Below the pieces are notes generated by a model. The model saw nothing but the letters and a program-made list of their open reading frames with translations. It had not been told where the DNA came from and made no database searches. From Enterococcus ureilyticus (GTDB lineage Bacteria; Bacillota; Bacilli; Lactobacillales; Enterococcaceae): 64,000 bases of DNA. The position numbers and the translations under genes are program-made. Positions 27,059 through 38,518 of this stretch are shown here, piece after piece (within the stretch, counting starts at the first letter, position 1; every line of letters begins with the position of its first letter). Location of the stretch: contig NZ_MIKC01000012.1 in the NCBI RefSeq assembly GCF_001730315.1, positions 1 to 64,000 of the forward strand. The letters run 5' to 3'.

Positions 27059-28774
27059 TTATTTTTTCCACTCAGCTACTTCTTTTTCATGACTATCAAT
27101 CCAATTTCTAGCAGCTTGTGTTGGGTCAGTTCCATTGTTGATTTCTAACATCACAGATTCCATATCTTCTTTTGTCCAATGGAAATTTTTCAAGATGTTA
27201 TAGGCTTCAGGATTTTCTTTTTCCAATCCTTTTCTAGTTATTGTGTGAATCGTTTCTTCTTTGCCCATCGTGCCTTTTGGATCTTCTAAATATTTAAGGT
27301 CATATTTAGCAAACATCCAATGAGGGGACCAACCAGTAATCACGATTTCTTCTTTGTTTTTGATGGCTTGTCCTAATGCAACAGTCATGGCACCTGAAGA
27401 AGAAGTTTCAACTGACCAATCAGATAAGTTGTTATAAGCTTTTTGTGTTTTTTCAGCCGCTGCAACAACACCTGCACCAGGTTCGATCCCAGTTATTTTT
27501 TTACCAGCTTGATCTTTTAAGTCTTCGATCGAGTCGACATCCATATATTGTGGAACAACGATACCAAGTTTTGCACCTTTTAGATTTTCACCTAAATCAT
27601 CCACTTTATCTTTGTATTGTTTGTATTGCTCACCGTGAGTTCCGGGTAACCAAGCGGCAACCATTGCATCTGTCTCTCCTTTTGAGATTGATTCCCACAT
27701 AATGGCATTATCCAACGGTGTTAGTGAGACATTGTAACCAACGTCTTTTAATACTTCTCCTACAACATGAGTTGAGGCAACTTCTGTATCCCATTCTACA
27801 TAAGAAAGAGAAATGTTTTTTTCTCCATTTTTTGCAGAAGAGAAAAGAGTAGAGCCCGCGATCAAAGCGATAATCGCTACAATAGCAACAGCAGTCCCAC
27901 CAATTTTTTGTTTTTTAGATAATTTTGACTTAGCTGGAGTTGTTTTTTTCTTATTCAAGTTTTGAGTAAAACGATCAATGATAATGGCTAGGATAACTAA
28001 AGCAACCCCATTAACAAAACCATTTCCGACTTGAGCACGTTGTAAGGCAGAAAGAACGCCACGACCAAGACCAGGCGCTCCAATCATTGATGCGATAACT
28101 ACCATAGAAAGTGCTAGCATGGTTGTTTGATTGACACCCGCCATAATGGTATTTTTAGCTAATGGTAATTCCAGTTTGAATAATTTTTGCCAACCCGTAC
28201 TACCAAATGAATCAGAAGCTTCAACCAGTTCTTTCGGTACTTGACGTATTCCAAGATTCGTAAAACGAACAGTCGGTGGTAAAGCAAAAATCACTGAGGC
28301 AAATACTCCAGGAACCATCCCAATTCCGAAAAAGGCAACGGCAGGAATCAAATAAACAAATCCCGGCATTGTTTGCATGAAATCTAAAATAGGGGTAATA
28401 ATACTTTGTGCTTTGTTACTTTTAGCCATTAAAATTCCAAGTGGCACACCAATGACGATCGAAACCACACTGGAAAGTAAAACTAAAGTCACAGTACTCA
28501 TTAAATCTGTCCATAGATTTTGATTATAAATGAAAAACAAGCCGATCAGAGTAAATAAACTTAAACCAATTTTCTTATTTGAAATAAAGAATGCAATGGC
28601 AGTTAAAATGATAATAAATAGTACAGGAGGAATGGCAACTAATAGGGAAGTGATTCCGTCCATTAAGCTTTGACCTGTTGATTGGAAGAAACTAAAAACG
28701 CCAGAAAAAGTATTCGTCATCCATTCTGTAATTGTTTCGACCCAATCTGCTACTGGTAATTGATAATTATTCAT
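27059..28774 (-). CDS. Glycine betaine ABC transporter permease fused to substrate-binding protein (OpuABC/BusB type)
   Basis: A 571-residue fusion. Residues about 40-275 are the multi-helix permease with [25 protein letters not shown] as the EAA-like loop. A further helix (about 295-312) leads to an extracellular betaine-binding domain (about 320-571, starting near [14 protein letters not shown], with [19 protein letters not shown]). This fusion is typical of lactococcal BusAB/OpuA. It imports compatible solutes under osmotic stress. It overlaps the ATPase gene by 8 bp. Confidence 0.93.
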   Translation of the reverse strand: MNNYQLPVADWVETITEWMTNTFSGVFSFFQSTGQSLMDGITSLLVAIPPVLFIIILTAIAFFISNKKIGLSLFTLIGLFFIYNQNLWTDLMSTVTLVLLSSVVSIVIGVPLGILMAKSNKAQSIITPILDFMQTMPGFVYLIPAVAFFGIGMVPGVFASVIFALPPTVRFTNLGIRQVPKELVEASDSFGSTGWQKLFKLELPLAKNTIMAGVNQTTMLALSMVVIASMIGAPGLGRGVLSALQRAQVGNGFVNGVALVILAIIIDRFTQNLNKKKTTPAKSKLSKKQKIGGTAVAIVAIIALIAGSTLFSSAKNGEKNISLSYVEWDTEVASTHVVGEVLKDVGYNVSLTPLDNAIMWESISKGETDAMVAAWLPGTHGEQYKQYKDKVDDLGENLKGAKLGIVVPQYMDVDSIEDLKDQAGKKITGIEPGAGVVAAAEKTQKAYNNLSDWSVETSSSGAMTVALGQAIKNKEEIVITGWSPHWMFAKYDLKYLEDPKGTMGKEETIHTITRKGLEKENPEAYNILKNFHWTKEDMESVMLEINNGTDPTQAARNWIDSHEKEVAEWKK

Positions 28775-29957
28775 TGATATTCACCTCTGTTTCTGCTAAT
28801 GCTTCAAGAACGCTACCTCTGATGACGACACCAAGCAATTTATTGTTGTCCGTTACAGCAACTGGTGTAGGTGAATCATAGATGATTGGGAAAATATCGT
28901 TGACAAGCATATCTTTGTCGATAGAAGTAATATCTGTATCCACATAGTCAGTTAATGGTTTACCTGTTTTACGTGCTTCTAGAGCGCGTTCAGCTCGGAC
29001 AACACCTTTTAGTTGACGTTTTTTATCAACAGCTAAAAGCATACTAACTTCTTCTTGGCGCATCCGTGTTAGCGCAACGGTTGGACCGTCAATTTCAATA
29101 TTGGTCGTTAGTGCTGGAACCATGATATTTTGAGCAGTCAAGACTTTTGAACGATCGACATCTTCAACGAAGGTTCGTACATAATCGTTAGCTGGGTTCG
29201 TTAAGATTTCTTCACCAGTACCGATTTGCATGATCTGACCATCTTTCATTAAAGCAATTCGATCACCGATGCGTAAAGCTTCATTTAAATCGTGGGTGAT
29301 AAAGATGATCGTTTTTTTCACATTTTCTTGTAAATCGACTAGCTCATCTTGCATTTCCCGACGAATCAATGGATCAAGAGCAGAAAAGGCTTCGTCCATC
29401 AGTAAAATTTCTGGATCGTTAGCTAAAGCTCTAGCTAAGCCGACACGTTGTTGCATGCCACCAGATAGCTGATTAGGAAACTGATCTTTAAAAGCGAGTA
29501 AGCTTGAGTTTTCTAAAGCTTGTTCGGCTTTTGCTGTTCGTTCCTCTTTTGGAACACCACGAACTTCTAAACCATATTCAGTATTTTCTAAGATGGTGCG
29601 GTGAGGGAAGAGACCAAAATTTTGGAAGACCATACTCATTTTATTGCGACGAACTTCTCTAAGTCCTTCTTTGTCTAATTTTGAGATGTCTTGATTGTCG
29701 ATAAAAATATTTCCTGAAGTTGGTTCGATCAAACGATTCAAAAGACGAATCAACGTTGATTTACCACTACCAGAAAGACCCATGATCACGAAAATTTCTC
29801 CTTCTTCTACTTCGAAATTCACATCGTAAACCCCAACGGTAGCGCCCGTTTTTTTCAAGATCTCGGTTTTATCTTTGTTTTCTTTGATCATATCCAGTGC
29901 TTGTTTTGATTTCTTACCGAATATTTTTGTTAAATGCGATACTTTTACTTTGGGCAA
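28767..29957 (-). CDS. Glycine betaine ABC transporter ATPase with CBS domains (OpuAA/BusA type)
   Basis: A 396-residue ATPase. Walker A is GLSGSGKST, the signature is [14 protein letters not shown], and Walker B is [13 protein letters not shown]. Two CBS domains (about 270-395, ending [14 protein letters not shown]) sense ionic strength or c-di-AMP in characterised OpuA systems. AGGAGG precedes the start. It is the first gene of the operon. An upstream promoter lies inside a BusR-like operator at 30148-30190. Confidence 0.93.
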   Translation of the reverse strand: MPKVKVSHLTKIFGKKSKQALDMIKENKDKTEILKKTGATVGVYDVNFEVEEGEIFVIMGLSGSGKSTLIRLLNRLIEPTSGNIFIDNQDISKLDKEGLREVRRNKMSMVFQNFGLFPHRTILENTEYGLEVRGVPKEERTAKAEQALENSSLLAFKDQFPNQLSGGMQQRVGLARALANDPEILLMDEAFSALDPLIRREMQDELVDLQENVKKTIIFITHDLNEALRIGDRIALMKDGQIMQIGTGEEILTNPANDYVRTFVEDVDRSKVLTAQNIMVPALTTNIEIDGPTVALTRMRQEEVSMLLAVDKKRQLKGVVRAERALEARKTGKPLTDYVDTDITSIDKDMLVNDIFPIIYDSPTPVAVTDNNKLLGVVIRGSVLEALAETEVNINE

Positions 29958-30147
29958 AACAAAATTCCTCCTTATTTTAAAAGCTAAACGAGCTTATTTA
30001 GCCTTGACAGGAAAATAGTAAAAAATAGGCTGAGACGTTTGTTATCTCATTCAGTTTTTATCTTTTTCCCGAAAGACTAACATGTGAAGCTAGATGATGC
30101 TACAACATGATTTACATGTAATGAAAATCATTTTCTTTTCTGTAAAA

Positions 30148-30190
30148 AAAGTGACCATTCTAGATTAACATCGTGTAGTCACTTTGTCAA
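30148..30190 (-). promoter_or_regulatory. opuA promoter overlapped by a candidate BusR operator
   Basis: Minus-strand promoter with TTGACA (30190-30185), 17-bp spacer and TAATCT (30167-30162). The inverted half-sites AAAGTGAC (30148-30155) and GTCACTTT (30178-30185) are exactly 22 bp apart and bracket the -10 and spacer. Wide spacing of about this size is the arrangement described for tetrameric BusR. The rest of the 29958-30343 gap holds no gene. Confidence 0.6.
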
Positions 30191-30343
30191 ATTAGGAACT
30201 TATATTGGCAAAGGAAATAATCCAATTAGTTACTAAAAGAAGCATAGATTTAAAGATAACCCATGCAAAAAACCGATATAATTACACTCTAACAAAAGTA
30301 GTCATAACGGTTTTATATATAGTTTAAGTAAAAGTAGTTATTT

Positions 30344-30823
30344 TTATTTTATTGGAATCCAAACTTCTTCTTGAGCGTTTATATCATAAGGATGATAATT
30401 TACATCCAAAACTTCAAATTGTTCCCTATTTAAATCAATTTGGTAACCTGATTGGGGCAAACTGTCGTTGATAACTTTGAAAAATATGGTTGGAAAATTC
30501 TGAGCAGGTCCTTTAAATGTAAATACAGCATATTGTCCACCGGCTAAAGTAGTTGATGCTAATGGTTTTTCTATGTTGTAAAAATCAAATACTTCTACAG
30601 CGGCCCATTTTTGATAAGAGCTTTTTGAATCCTTAAAAGAAAATTGCGTATCCGTAACTTTTACGGACAAGCTATTTTGATTTAATTGATTTTGTATTGT
30701 TGCTTTTCTATTTATAAAATTTCTCCAGAGTTGGCTAGTTACTTCTGAATCCTTTTCTAGACATGTTGTAATGGCTAGACCAATTATTTTTTTAGGTGGT
30801 ATTGTAGTAAAAGTTATATCCAT
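30344..30823 (-). CDS. GyrI-like (effector-binding domain) small-molecule-binding protein
   Basis: A 159-residue protein matching the GyrI-like/AraC effector-binding fold throughout (ITFTTIPPKKIIGLAI start, GGQYAVFTFKGPAQNFP in the middle, EVWIPIK at the end). It has no DNA-binding part. It follows an AraC regulator that carries the same type of domain, with a 22-bp gap and AGGAGG upstream. The pair probably senses the same ligand class, such as a hydrophobic cation or drug. That function is inferred. A weak AAAACCG/CGGTTTT stem after its stop (about 30269-30316) may terminate it. Confidence 0.8.
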   Translation of the reverse strand: MDITFTTIPPKKIIGLAITTCLEKDSEVTSQLWRNFINRKATIQNQLNQNSLSVKVTDTQFSFKDSKSSYQKWAAVEVFDFYNIEKPLASTTLAGGQYAVFTFKGPAQNFPTIFFKVINDSLPQSGYQIDLNREQFEVLDVNYHPYDINAQEEVWIPIK

Positions 30824-30845
30824 ATTGTATTTTCCTCCTGTAAGA

Positions 30846-31685
30846 TTAGATTATGTTTAGTGGAATATGGATTTCTCCAATGAATTTTGAAGACTCGTTT
30901 TTTTTAGTAAAGCGTTCAAGTTCTGGTAAGCCAGATGGTAAAAATTTAAGTGAAGAGTGGGTAGTAAGCAATTGTTCCCATACATACCGAAGCTGACTTA
31001 ATTCGTCTAATTCAAAAGAAAAAATCGCCCATCTTGCACTTGAAATGATGAACTCTTCTAATTGACAGTTTTTTTGTAGTTGATAGTGCTCAGACACTTT
31101 TAAAGCGACAAAAAAATCAAAGATATCTGAGTGAATAGCGCTACATCCTTGATAAATCTCTAAGGGAGTACTAAATTCGTTCGAAAATTTTGATTTCAAG
31201 TTTTGAATAATAGCTTGAGAAACTTTAGGAATTTGATCACGGGTGACACGCTCTTTTTGTCCGATAAGCTTAAAGGAATCTTTAGATACAATCGTATAAT
31301 GCAGTATTTGGTACCCAGTGACTGACATATTGAATCTTATTTTGGAAAATAAAACTAACTTATTCTTTTCTTTACGGGCATTTGAAGGAGTTATTCCATG
31401 CATTGATTTAAAAGCTCTCGTAAAAGAGGTAGATGATTCGTATTGATAGTCTAAGGCAAGGGAAAGGATTGTTTGTGAACTATTTTGAAGTTCTGCTCCT
31501 GCTTCTGATAATCTGCGTTTGCGGATATATTGTTTGAGCGATAGTCCAAAGACTAATGAAAATAGCCGTTGAAGATCATTAGCGGAACAATGCATGTATG
31601 TAGCTAGTGTTTCTAATTCAATTGTGCTTTTTAGATTATTTTCAATATAGTTCAGTACTTTTTCCATTGAATCTGAAAAATTCAT
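30846..31685 (-). CDS. AraC-family transcriptional regulator with GyrI-like effector domain
   Basis: A 279-residue regulator. Two helix-turn-helix motifs lie at residues about 10-105 (TIELETLATYMHCSANDLQRLF and YESSTSFTRAFKSMHGITPS). A C-terminal effector-binding domain (about 125-279) ends IGEIHIPLN. This is the Rob/SoxS-like arrangement with an N-terminal DNA-binding domain. The ATG at 31685 has GGAGGA upstream, and the longer in-frame extension is rejected because it runs into the palindrome. It is a probable operon with the following GyrI-like gene. Confidence 0.85.
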   Translation of the reverse strand: MNFSDSMEKVLNYIENNLKSTIELETLATYMHCSANDLQRLFSLVFGLSLKQYIRKRRLSEAGAELQNSSQTILSLALDYQYESSTSFTRAFKSMHGITPSNARKEKNKLVLFSKIRFNMSVTGYQILHYTIVSKDSFKLIGQKERVTRDQIPKVSQAIIQNLKSKFSNEFSTPLEIYQGCSAIHSDIFDFFVALKVSEHYQLQKNCQLEEFIISSARWAIFSFELDELSQLRYVWEQLLTTHSSLKFLPSGLPELERFTKKNESSKFIGEIHIPLNII

Positions 31686-31727
31686 TTTTATTCCTCCACA
31701 TGACAAAATAATAGCAAAGATTTGAAG

Positions 31728-31769
31728 AGAAATAGCGACAATTCTTGTACAAGAATTGTCGCTATTTCT
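31728..31769. repeat. Perfect 42-bp palindrome between busR and the AraC gene
   Basis: Two 21-bp arms beginning AGAAATAGCGACAATTCTTG meet at a GTAC centre without a spacer. On RNA it folds into a stem with a tetraloop and could terminate busR transcription, though the T-tract is weak (ATTTCTCTTC). On DNA it could be an operator of the AraC gene. It sits about 43 bp before that start. Confidence 0.75.
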
Positions 31770-31800
31770 TTTAAAGTAAAGATAAACGATTATAAATAAA

Positions 31801-32436
31801 TTAAGAGTTTGGATAGAAAAAATTCTGAACTCGTTGTAGTGTTGATTCATGACCAACAAAATAAATCGTATCACCTGAAGTCAGTTTTGCATAGGGACCA
31901 GGGGACACAAGAAGCTCGTCACCATGTTTGATCGCAATCAAAGTAGCAGAAGTACTTTGCCATAAATTTAACTCGCTGATCGTCATTTCAAGATGCGAGG
32001 CATCACTGGTTAGTGTAAAGGTTACTGGATTCAACGGGTTGAATGAGTCAAAGCGCTTGGTCTGATCAACAAGTTTGTCTAAAATTTCTGAGAAGTGACT
32101 TAATTCTTCTTTTTGTTTTTTGACACTATCAATTAGATCATCTTTCAAATCATGGATGGATTGAACATCCTGATATTGCTCGATGAAGAGTTTAGCTTTT
32201 TCAATTGAATGAACATAGAATCCACTGCCATGTTTTGCTTTGACGATTTCTAAATCAACTAACACGCTGATGGCTTTACGCGCCGTTTCAGGAGAAACGC
32301 TGTACTTATTTGCAAGCGTCGAGCGGGCATGAATTTTATCGCCAACTGGAAAGGTCTGATCAGCGATTTTAGCGGCTACATCAACAGCAATTTGCTGATA
32401 CTTAGGATTTGTCACATTCATACGTTTTGAAGTCAT
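31801..32436 (-). CDS. busR: GntR-type regulator with C-terminal RCK_C domain, BusR family
   Basis: A 211-residue protein with an N-terminal GntR winged helix (KYQQIAVDVAAKIA, SVSPETARKAISVLVDLEIVKAKHGSGFYV), a central coiled coil (about 85-130, LKDDLIDSVKKQKEELSHF) and a C-terminal RCK_C/TrkA_C domain (about 140-205). This architecture defines BusR, which represses the betaine importer when bound to c-di-AMP in Lactococcus and group B Streptococcus. The importer genes lie 2 kb downstream with a matching operator. Ligand binding is inferred from the family. Confidence 0.88.
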   Translation of the reverse strand: MTSKRMNVTNPKYQQIAVDVAAKIADQTFPVGDKIHARSTLANKYSVSPETARKAISVLVDLEIVKAKHGSGFYVHSIEKAKLFIEQYQDVQSIHDLKDDLIDSVKKQKEELSHFSEILDKLVDQTKRFDSFNPLNPVTFTLTSDASHLEMTISELNLWQSTSATLIAIKHGDELLVSPGPYAKLTSGDTIYFVGHESTLQRVQNFFYPNS

Positions 32437-32449
32437 GTTTGACCGCCTT

Positions 32450-34396
32450 TCATTGATTATTTTCTTCTAATTCTTCCAGTTCTAAACTAAGATTTTCCCA
32501 TTCTGTCAGCAACTCTTCCTGTTCAATTCGTTTCGTTTCTAATTCTTCATTTAAAGCCATTAGCTGCATATGGTCATCAACCAATGTTGGATCGCTCATT
32601 GATTGTTCAAGTTGGTTGATCGTTGTCTCAAGCGTTGTAAGGTTTTCTTCAATTTGTGTAATTTTGCGGTTTAAATTACGTAGGACTTTCTGTTGTTCTT
32701 TGTTTTGGTAAAAATCATTTTTAGGTTTTGCGGTTTCCGTATATTTAGTCGTAGACTCTTCAGCTAATAATGTCGCTAATTCTTCTTCTTCTTTTTTCTT
32801 TTCTAGATAATAATCGTAATCACCTAAATAGAGTTTACTGCCAGTTTCGGAAAGTTCAATGACTTTCGTTGCGATGCGATTAATGAAGTAACGGTCATGA
32901 GAAACAAATAAAAGTGTCCCTTCATAATCAATCAGAGCATTTTCTAAGACTTCTTTGTTATCGATATCTAAATGGTTGGTCGGTTCATCTAAAATTAAAA
33001 AGTTTTCTTTATCCATGGATAATTTTGCTAAAGCGACACGCGCTTTTTCACCACCACTTAAAAGTGGAATTGTTTTTTCTACATCATTACCACTAAATAA
33101 AAAGCTGCCTAAAATATTTCGTATATCTTTTTCAGGAGTTGTCGGATGTTCATCCCACAGTTCAGCTAATACGGTTTTTGTTCCATGTAAATCTGCTTGT
33201 TCTTGGTCATAATAACCGATCTGAACATTTGTTCCAATATTTGCTTCACCTTTAATGAAAGGAATCGTTCCGATAATCGATTTTAATAGCGTTGATTTAC
33301 CAATTCCGTTAGGACCAACTAAAGCAATCGCTTCTTGGCGACGAATATCTAAAGAGACAGGTTCTGATAAAATATGAGCGTCATATCCAATTGCCGCATC
33401 TTCCACTTGTAAAACAACATTTCCAGACGCTTTTTCAATGGCGAATAGGAAATTAGCGGATTTTTCATCACCTTGGGGCCGATCTAAACGTTCTATTTTT
33501 TCTAAAGTTTTTCTTCGGCTTTGAGCTCGCTTAGTTGTTGATGCTCTGACTAAATTGCGGGCAACAAAATCTTCAAGTTTGTTGATTTCTGTTTGTTGCT
33601 TTTCATAAGCTTTCCACTCGCTAGTCAATTGTTCGGCTTTTAATTCTAAATATTTTGAATAATTTCCTTTATAATAACGCATTTTATGACGGCTGATTTC
33701 ATATACTTCACTAACCACTTTATCTAAAAAGTATCGATCATGAGAGACGATCAAAAGCGCACCAGAATAACTCGGTAAGTAATTTTCTAACCAAGAAAGA
33801 GTATCAATATCTAAATGGTTGGTCGGTTCATCAAGAATCAAGATATCTGGTTTTTGTAATAGCATACGAGCTAAAGCTAAACGCGTTTTTTGACCACCCG
33901 ATAAGGTACTGATCTGTTTTGAATAGAACTCTTCCTTAAAGCCAAAACCATGTAGGACGGAACGAATTTCATTTTCATAGCCGTAACCATTTTTTTCTGA
34001 AAAGTCATGTTGTAGTCGATCATATTCTTTCATTACGGCCTCATAATTTACAGCATCAGGCAGCAGTTCACTAATGATCAATTCTAGTTCACGCATTCGT
34101 TCTTCCATTGTGATTACATCAACAAAAGCTTCAAGCATTTCATCCCAAACCGTTTTATCAGAATCAAGTCCAGTATCTTGTGCAAGATAGCCTAAGCTAG
34201 CTGTTTTATTTTTTGCAATCGTACCGGCATCAGGTGCATCGATACCAGCGATTATTTTTAGTAGGGTAGATTTACCAGCGCCATTGCGGCCGACTAAAGC
34301 GATCCGACTATTGGTGCTAACCTCCATTTGTATGTTTTCAAACAAAGTATCTGCGCCAAAATAGCGGGCGATTTGGTTTGCTTGGAGTAAAATCAT
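32450..34396 (-). CDS. ABC-F family ATPase (ribosome-associated, YdiF/Uup-like)
   Basis: A 648-residue soluble protein with two ABC domains and no membrane part. Walker A motifs are GRNGAGKST (about residue 36) and GPNGIGKST (about 355). Signatures are LSGGQKTRLALARML and LSGGEKARVALAKL. A linker (P-site tRNA interaction motif region) lies between them and a Glu/Lys-rich coiled coil covers about residues 550-645. ABC-F proteins act on stalled ribosomes, and some protect from antibiotics. No resistance-type identity can be claimed here. It is 14 bp from busR, on the same strand. Confidence 0.9.
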   Translation of the reverse strand: MILLQANQIARYFGADTLFENIQMEVSTNSRIALVGRNGAGKSTLLKIIAGIDAPDAGTIAKNKTASLGYLAQDTGLDSDKTVWDEMLEAFVDVITMEERMRELELIISELLPDAVNYEAVMKEYDRLQHDFSEKNGYGYENEIRSVLHGFGFKEEFYSKQISTLSGGQKTRLALARMLLQKPDILILDEPTNHLDIDTLSWLENYLPSYSGALLIVSHDRYFLDKVVSEVYEISRHKMRYYKGNYSKYLELKAEQLTSEWKAYEKQQTEINKLEDFVARNLVRASTTKRAQSRRKTLEKIERLDRPQGDEKSANFLFAIEKASGNVVLQVEDAAIGYDAHILSEPVSLDIRRQEAIALVGPNGIGKSTLLKSIIGTIPFIKGEANIGTNVQIGYYDQEQADLHGTKTVLAELWDEHPTTPEKDIRNILGSFLFSGNDVEKTIPLLSGGEKARVALAKLSMDKENFLILDEPTNHLDIDNKEVLENALIDYEGTLLFVSHDRYFINRIATKVIELSETGSKLYLGDYDYYLEKKKEEEELATLLAEESTTKYTETAKPKNDFYQNKEQQKVLRNLNRKITQIEENLTTLETTINQLEQSMSDPTLVDDHMQLMALNEELETKRIEQEELLTEWENLSLELEELEENNQ

Positions 34397-34612
34397 GGGA
34401 CATCCTCATTTCTATTTCAATGCCTTTAGTGTAGCATAAATCGATCGAAAATAGCACCTATACAAATGATGGGGAGTGAAATTTATCTGGACAATTAAAG
34501 AAAGTTTGAAAAATTGTTCTTTTCTTGAGCTGTAAGATTGCTTTTTAACTAGAACAACTGCTATTATGAGAGATGGATATTTGTCTATATTTAGAGTATT
34601 GGAGGTACGATT

Positions 34613-35278
34613 GTGAAAGACCAAATTATTCCAAAAGCAACGGCTAGACGCCTTCCCCTATATTATCGTTATTTGAGAATCCTGCATGATGCAGGAAAAA
34701 ATAAAGTGTCATCTACAGAGCTCAGTGATGCAGTGCAAGTAGATAGTGCAACGATTCGACGAGATTTTTCTTATTTCGGAGAATTAGGCAAACGTGGTTA
34801 TGGTTATGATGTAGAGAATTTAATGAATTTCTTTGCAAAAACTTTGAATGATGATGAGCTAACCAATGTAGCTTTGATTGGTGTAGGGAACTTAGGAAGT
34901 GCCTTATTAAAGTATAAATTCCATCAAAGTAATAGTATTCGTGTGAGCTGCGCATTTGATGTCAATGATGATATTGTTGGCAGAATCGTAGATGGAATTC
35001 CAGTATATCCAATGACGGATATGATGGAGCAGATTCGTGTACAACAAATCGAAGTAGCTATTTTGACTTTACCAGCTAGAAAAGCCCAAGAAGTTGTAAG
35101 TCAGTTAGCAGATGCTGGTGTAAAAGGTATTTTAAACTTTACGGCTGCTAGATTAGTTGCTCCAACAGATGTTTTGATTCAAAACGTTGACTTAACAAAC
35201 GAATTACAAACGTTGATTTACTTCTTGCATCATGACAATGAATTGGCGGATGCTGAAATCGAAGACGAAAAAGAATAA
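34613..35278 (+). CDS. rex: Redox-sensing transcriptional repressor Rex
   Basis: A 221-residue repressor with an N-terminal winged helix ([35 protein letters not shown]) and a Rossmann domain with [14 protein letters not shown] that binds NADH/NAD+. The C-terminal domain-swapped helix is present. Rex represses fermentation and anaerobic genes when NADH is low. Start GTG with TTGGAGGTACG upstream. It is a single gene with a strong terminator. Confidence 0.96.
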   Translation: MKDQIIPKATARRLPLYYRYLRILHDAGKNKVSSTELSDAVQVDSATIRRDFSYFGELGKRGYGYDVENLMNFFAKTLNDDELTNVALIGVGNLGSALLKYKFHQSNSIRVSCAFDVNDDIVGRIVDGIPVYPMTDMMEQIRVQQIEVAILTLPARKAQEVVSQLADAGVKGILNFTAARLVAPTDVLIQNVDLTNELQTLIYFLHHDNELADAEIEDEKE

Positions 35279-35281
35279 TAC

Positions 35282-35335
35282 AAACCCCCTATGTTTGCAC
35301 ATTGTTTAAAAGATGCAATCATAGGGGGTTTTTTA
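35282..35335 (+). terminator. Terminator of rex
   Basis: AACCCCCTATG pairs with CATAGGGGGTT, with an inner TTGCA/TGCAA stem, followed by T6. It ends next to the stop of the convergent protease gene. Confidence 0.9.
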
Positions 35336-36013
35336 TTTTGGTAGTTCAATATTTGCATAATGAAGCACAAGTTGAGCAATTACTACGAGCGTGTTCATGC
35401 CGCAGTGGGCAATGATCGAAGTCCAGATTTTACCAGTCATTTTATACAATAGAGCAAAAAAGAAGCCCATGAAAAAATAGACAAAAAAATGACCATCTTG
35501 ATGGATAATTGAAAATAAAGAAGAACTAATGATCGCAGCAAACCAAAAGCCGGTGTAAGACTCTGTTAACCCGATCAGTGAACGGCGAAAAACAAATTCT
35601 TCCATAATTGGTCCACCAATCGTTGTAGCCAATATAAAGAGTGGATTAGCTAAAATTACGGCAATAATATTTTGGGTGTTTTGTGAACTAGGCTGAGCTC
35701 CCGTGATTGCTGTTTCAATACTAAAAACAATTGCTTGAATGATCATCGCTATAAATATCCCACTAAAACCAAGTAACATAGTGAAGACAGGTGAAGTTAG
35801 TTTGGCTTTCTCTTCCACTATAGTGACAGCTGTCTTTCTATTTTTAAAATACAACCAAATCATCAAAATTGCACCGAGAATATAGGTGAAGGTTGTGCCA
35901 GCAATTACGATATCTGCTGAAAATGGTTGAAATAAGTAAGGGGAAAAGAATACGAGTCCGTATAAAAGAATCGTGATCAGACTAATTTTTTTTAGCGATA
36001 AATTAGTAGACAT
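35333..36013 (-). CDS. CPBP-family intramembrane glutamic/metalloprotease
   Basis: A 226-residue protein with about seven membrane helices. The CAAX/CPBP motifs are present: EEFVFRR (EExxxR), FSIIHQD (FxxxH) and AHCGMN (HxxxN/B). ATG at 36013 is chosen because AAAGGAG lies upstream. A longer reading would include the promoter side. Members cut prenylated or membrane peptides and are often linked to bacteriocin immunity or stress. The target is unknown. It shares a transcript with the small membrane protein upstream, or nearly so. Confidence 0.85.
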   Translation of the reverse strand: MSTNLSLKKISLITILLYGLVFFSPYLFQPFSADIVIAGTTFTYILGAILMIWLYFKNRKTAVTIVEEKAKLTSPVFTMLLGFSGIFIAMIIQAIVFSIETAITGAQPSSQNTQNIIAVILANPLFILATTIGGPIMEEFVFRRSLIGLTESYTGFWFAAIISSSLFSIIHQDGHFFVYFFMGFFFALLYKMTGKIWTSIIAHCGMNTLVVIAQLVLHYANIELPK

Positions 36014-36072
36014 AAAATAAAAAACTCCTTTCATCATTTGTAGCCTAAAAAAATATACCATAATGGAACCTT

Positions 36073-36255
36073 TTATTTCTTATGATTATTGCGATAGCCT
36101 AGCAATAGGAAGATAAATACGAAAAAAAAGGCTGCTTCCCATAAAGTAGTGGTCCAATCAAAACGCCTAGTGACACCAAAAAAGAAGTTACCAACATTGG
36201 CAATGATCAAATAAAGACCAGTAGCAATCAAAGCTCCTGTGATTCGTTGTTTCAT
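36073..36255 (-). CDS. Small two-helix membrane protein, unknown function
   Basis: A 60-residue protein with two hydrophobic segments (residues 8-27 and 36-53) and a basic C-terminus YRNNHKK. GCGAGGCG lies 8 bp before the ATG. I do not recognise the family. It is on the minus strand, 59 bp upstream of the CPBP gene and divergent from groESL. Confidence 0.7.
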   Translation of the reverse strand: MKQRITGALIATGLYLIIANVGNFFFGVTRRFDWTTTLWEAAFFFVFIFLLLGYRNNHKK

Positions 36256-36400
36256 TTCAATCGCCTCGCTTTCTATTCTTATTTTACCATGAAATGAATG
36301 AGAACAAAGAATTATAATGAGTTTGTAAAAAAATAGTTTGTAGAAATGATTTGAGATTGGTGAAAAAGAAAGAATTATTTTTAAAAGTTAGTCAAAAGAC

Positions 36401-36468
36401 TTGCAAAATGAAAGTGAAATGAGTATTATAAATAGTGTGAGTTAGCACTCGATAACTAAGAGTGCTAA
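36401..36468 (+). promoter_or_regulatory. groESL promoter with CIRCE (HrcA operator)
   Basis: TTGCAA, 17-bp spacer, TATTAT (36424-36429). The perfect CIRCE TTAGCACTC-N9-GAGTGCTAA occupies 36442-36468, just after the start site. HrcA binds this element and releases it on heat shock. hrcA itself is not in the window. Confidence 0.95.
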
Positions 36469-36501
36469 AAAAGATAAATATTTTTTATGGAGGGATTTAT
36501 T

Positions 36502-36786
36502 GTGTTAAAACCATTAAGCGATCGCGTCGTTATTGAAGTCGCGAAAGAAGAAGAAAAAACAGTAGGTGGTATCGTCTTAGCATCAGCAGCTCAAGAAAAG
36601 CCCCAAACAGGAAACGTTATCGCAGTAGGTGAAGGCCGTGTACTAGAAAACGGTACAAAAGTTCCTGCCGATGTAAAAGTAGGCGACACAGTGATGTTTG
36701 AAAAATATTCTGGTACAGAAGTAAAATATGAAGGTAATGACTATTTGATCGTTTCAGGTAAAGACATCATTGCAATCGTTGAATAA
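36502..36786 (+). CDS. groES: Co-chaperonin GroES
   Basis: A 94-residue heptameric lid for GroEL, with [10 protein letters not shown] at the start and the mobile-loop region [20 protein letters not shown] at 36502 is chosen because GGAGGG lies 7 bp upstream. The in-frame ATG at 36487 would itself lie in that site. groEL follows after 61 bp. Confidence 0.97.
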   Translation: MLKPLSDRVVIEVAKEEEKTVGGIVLASAAQEKPQTGNVIAVGEGRVLENGTKVPADVKVGDTVMFEKYSGTEVKYEGNDYLIVSGKDIIAIVE

Positions 36787-36835
36787 ACTGTTTAACGCAT
36801 AAAAAAACATTTAAATAAAAAAATAAAACTTTTGA

Positions 36836-38476
<1,641 letters not shown>

Positions 38477-38486
38477 GAATGAATGA

Positions 38487-38518
38487 AGAACCTTGATATT
38501 TCAAGGTTCTTTTTTTAT
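38487..38518 (+). terminator. Terminator of groESL
   Basis: AGAACCTTGA pairs with TCAAGGTTCT around a 4-nt centre, followed by T7. Confidence 0.9.

Noticed and set aside
31686-31874. N-terminal extension of the AraC regulator
   Set aside because: It would translate through the 42-bp palindrome. The ATG at 31685 has GGAGGA directly upstream and begins at the family start.
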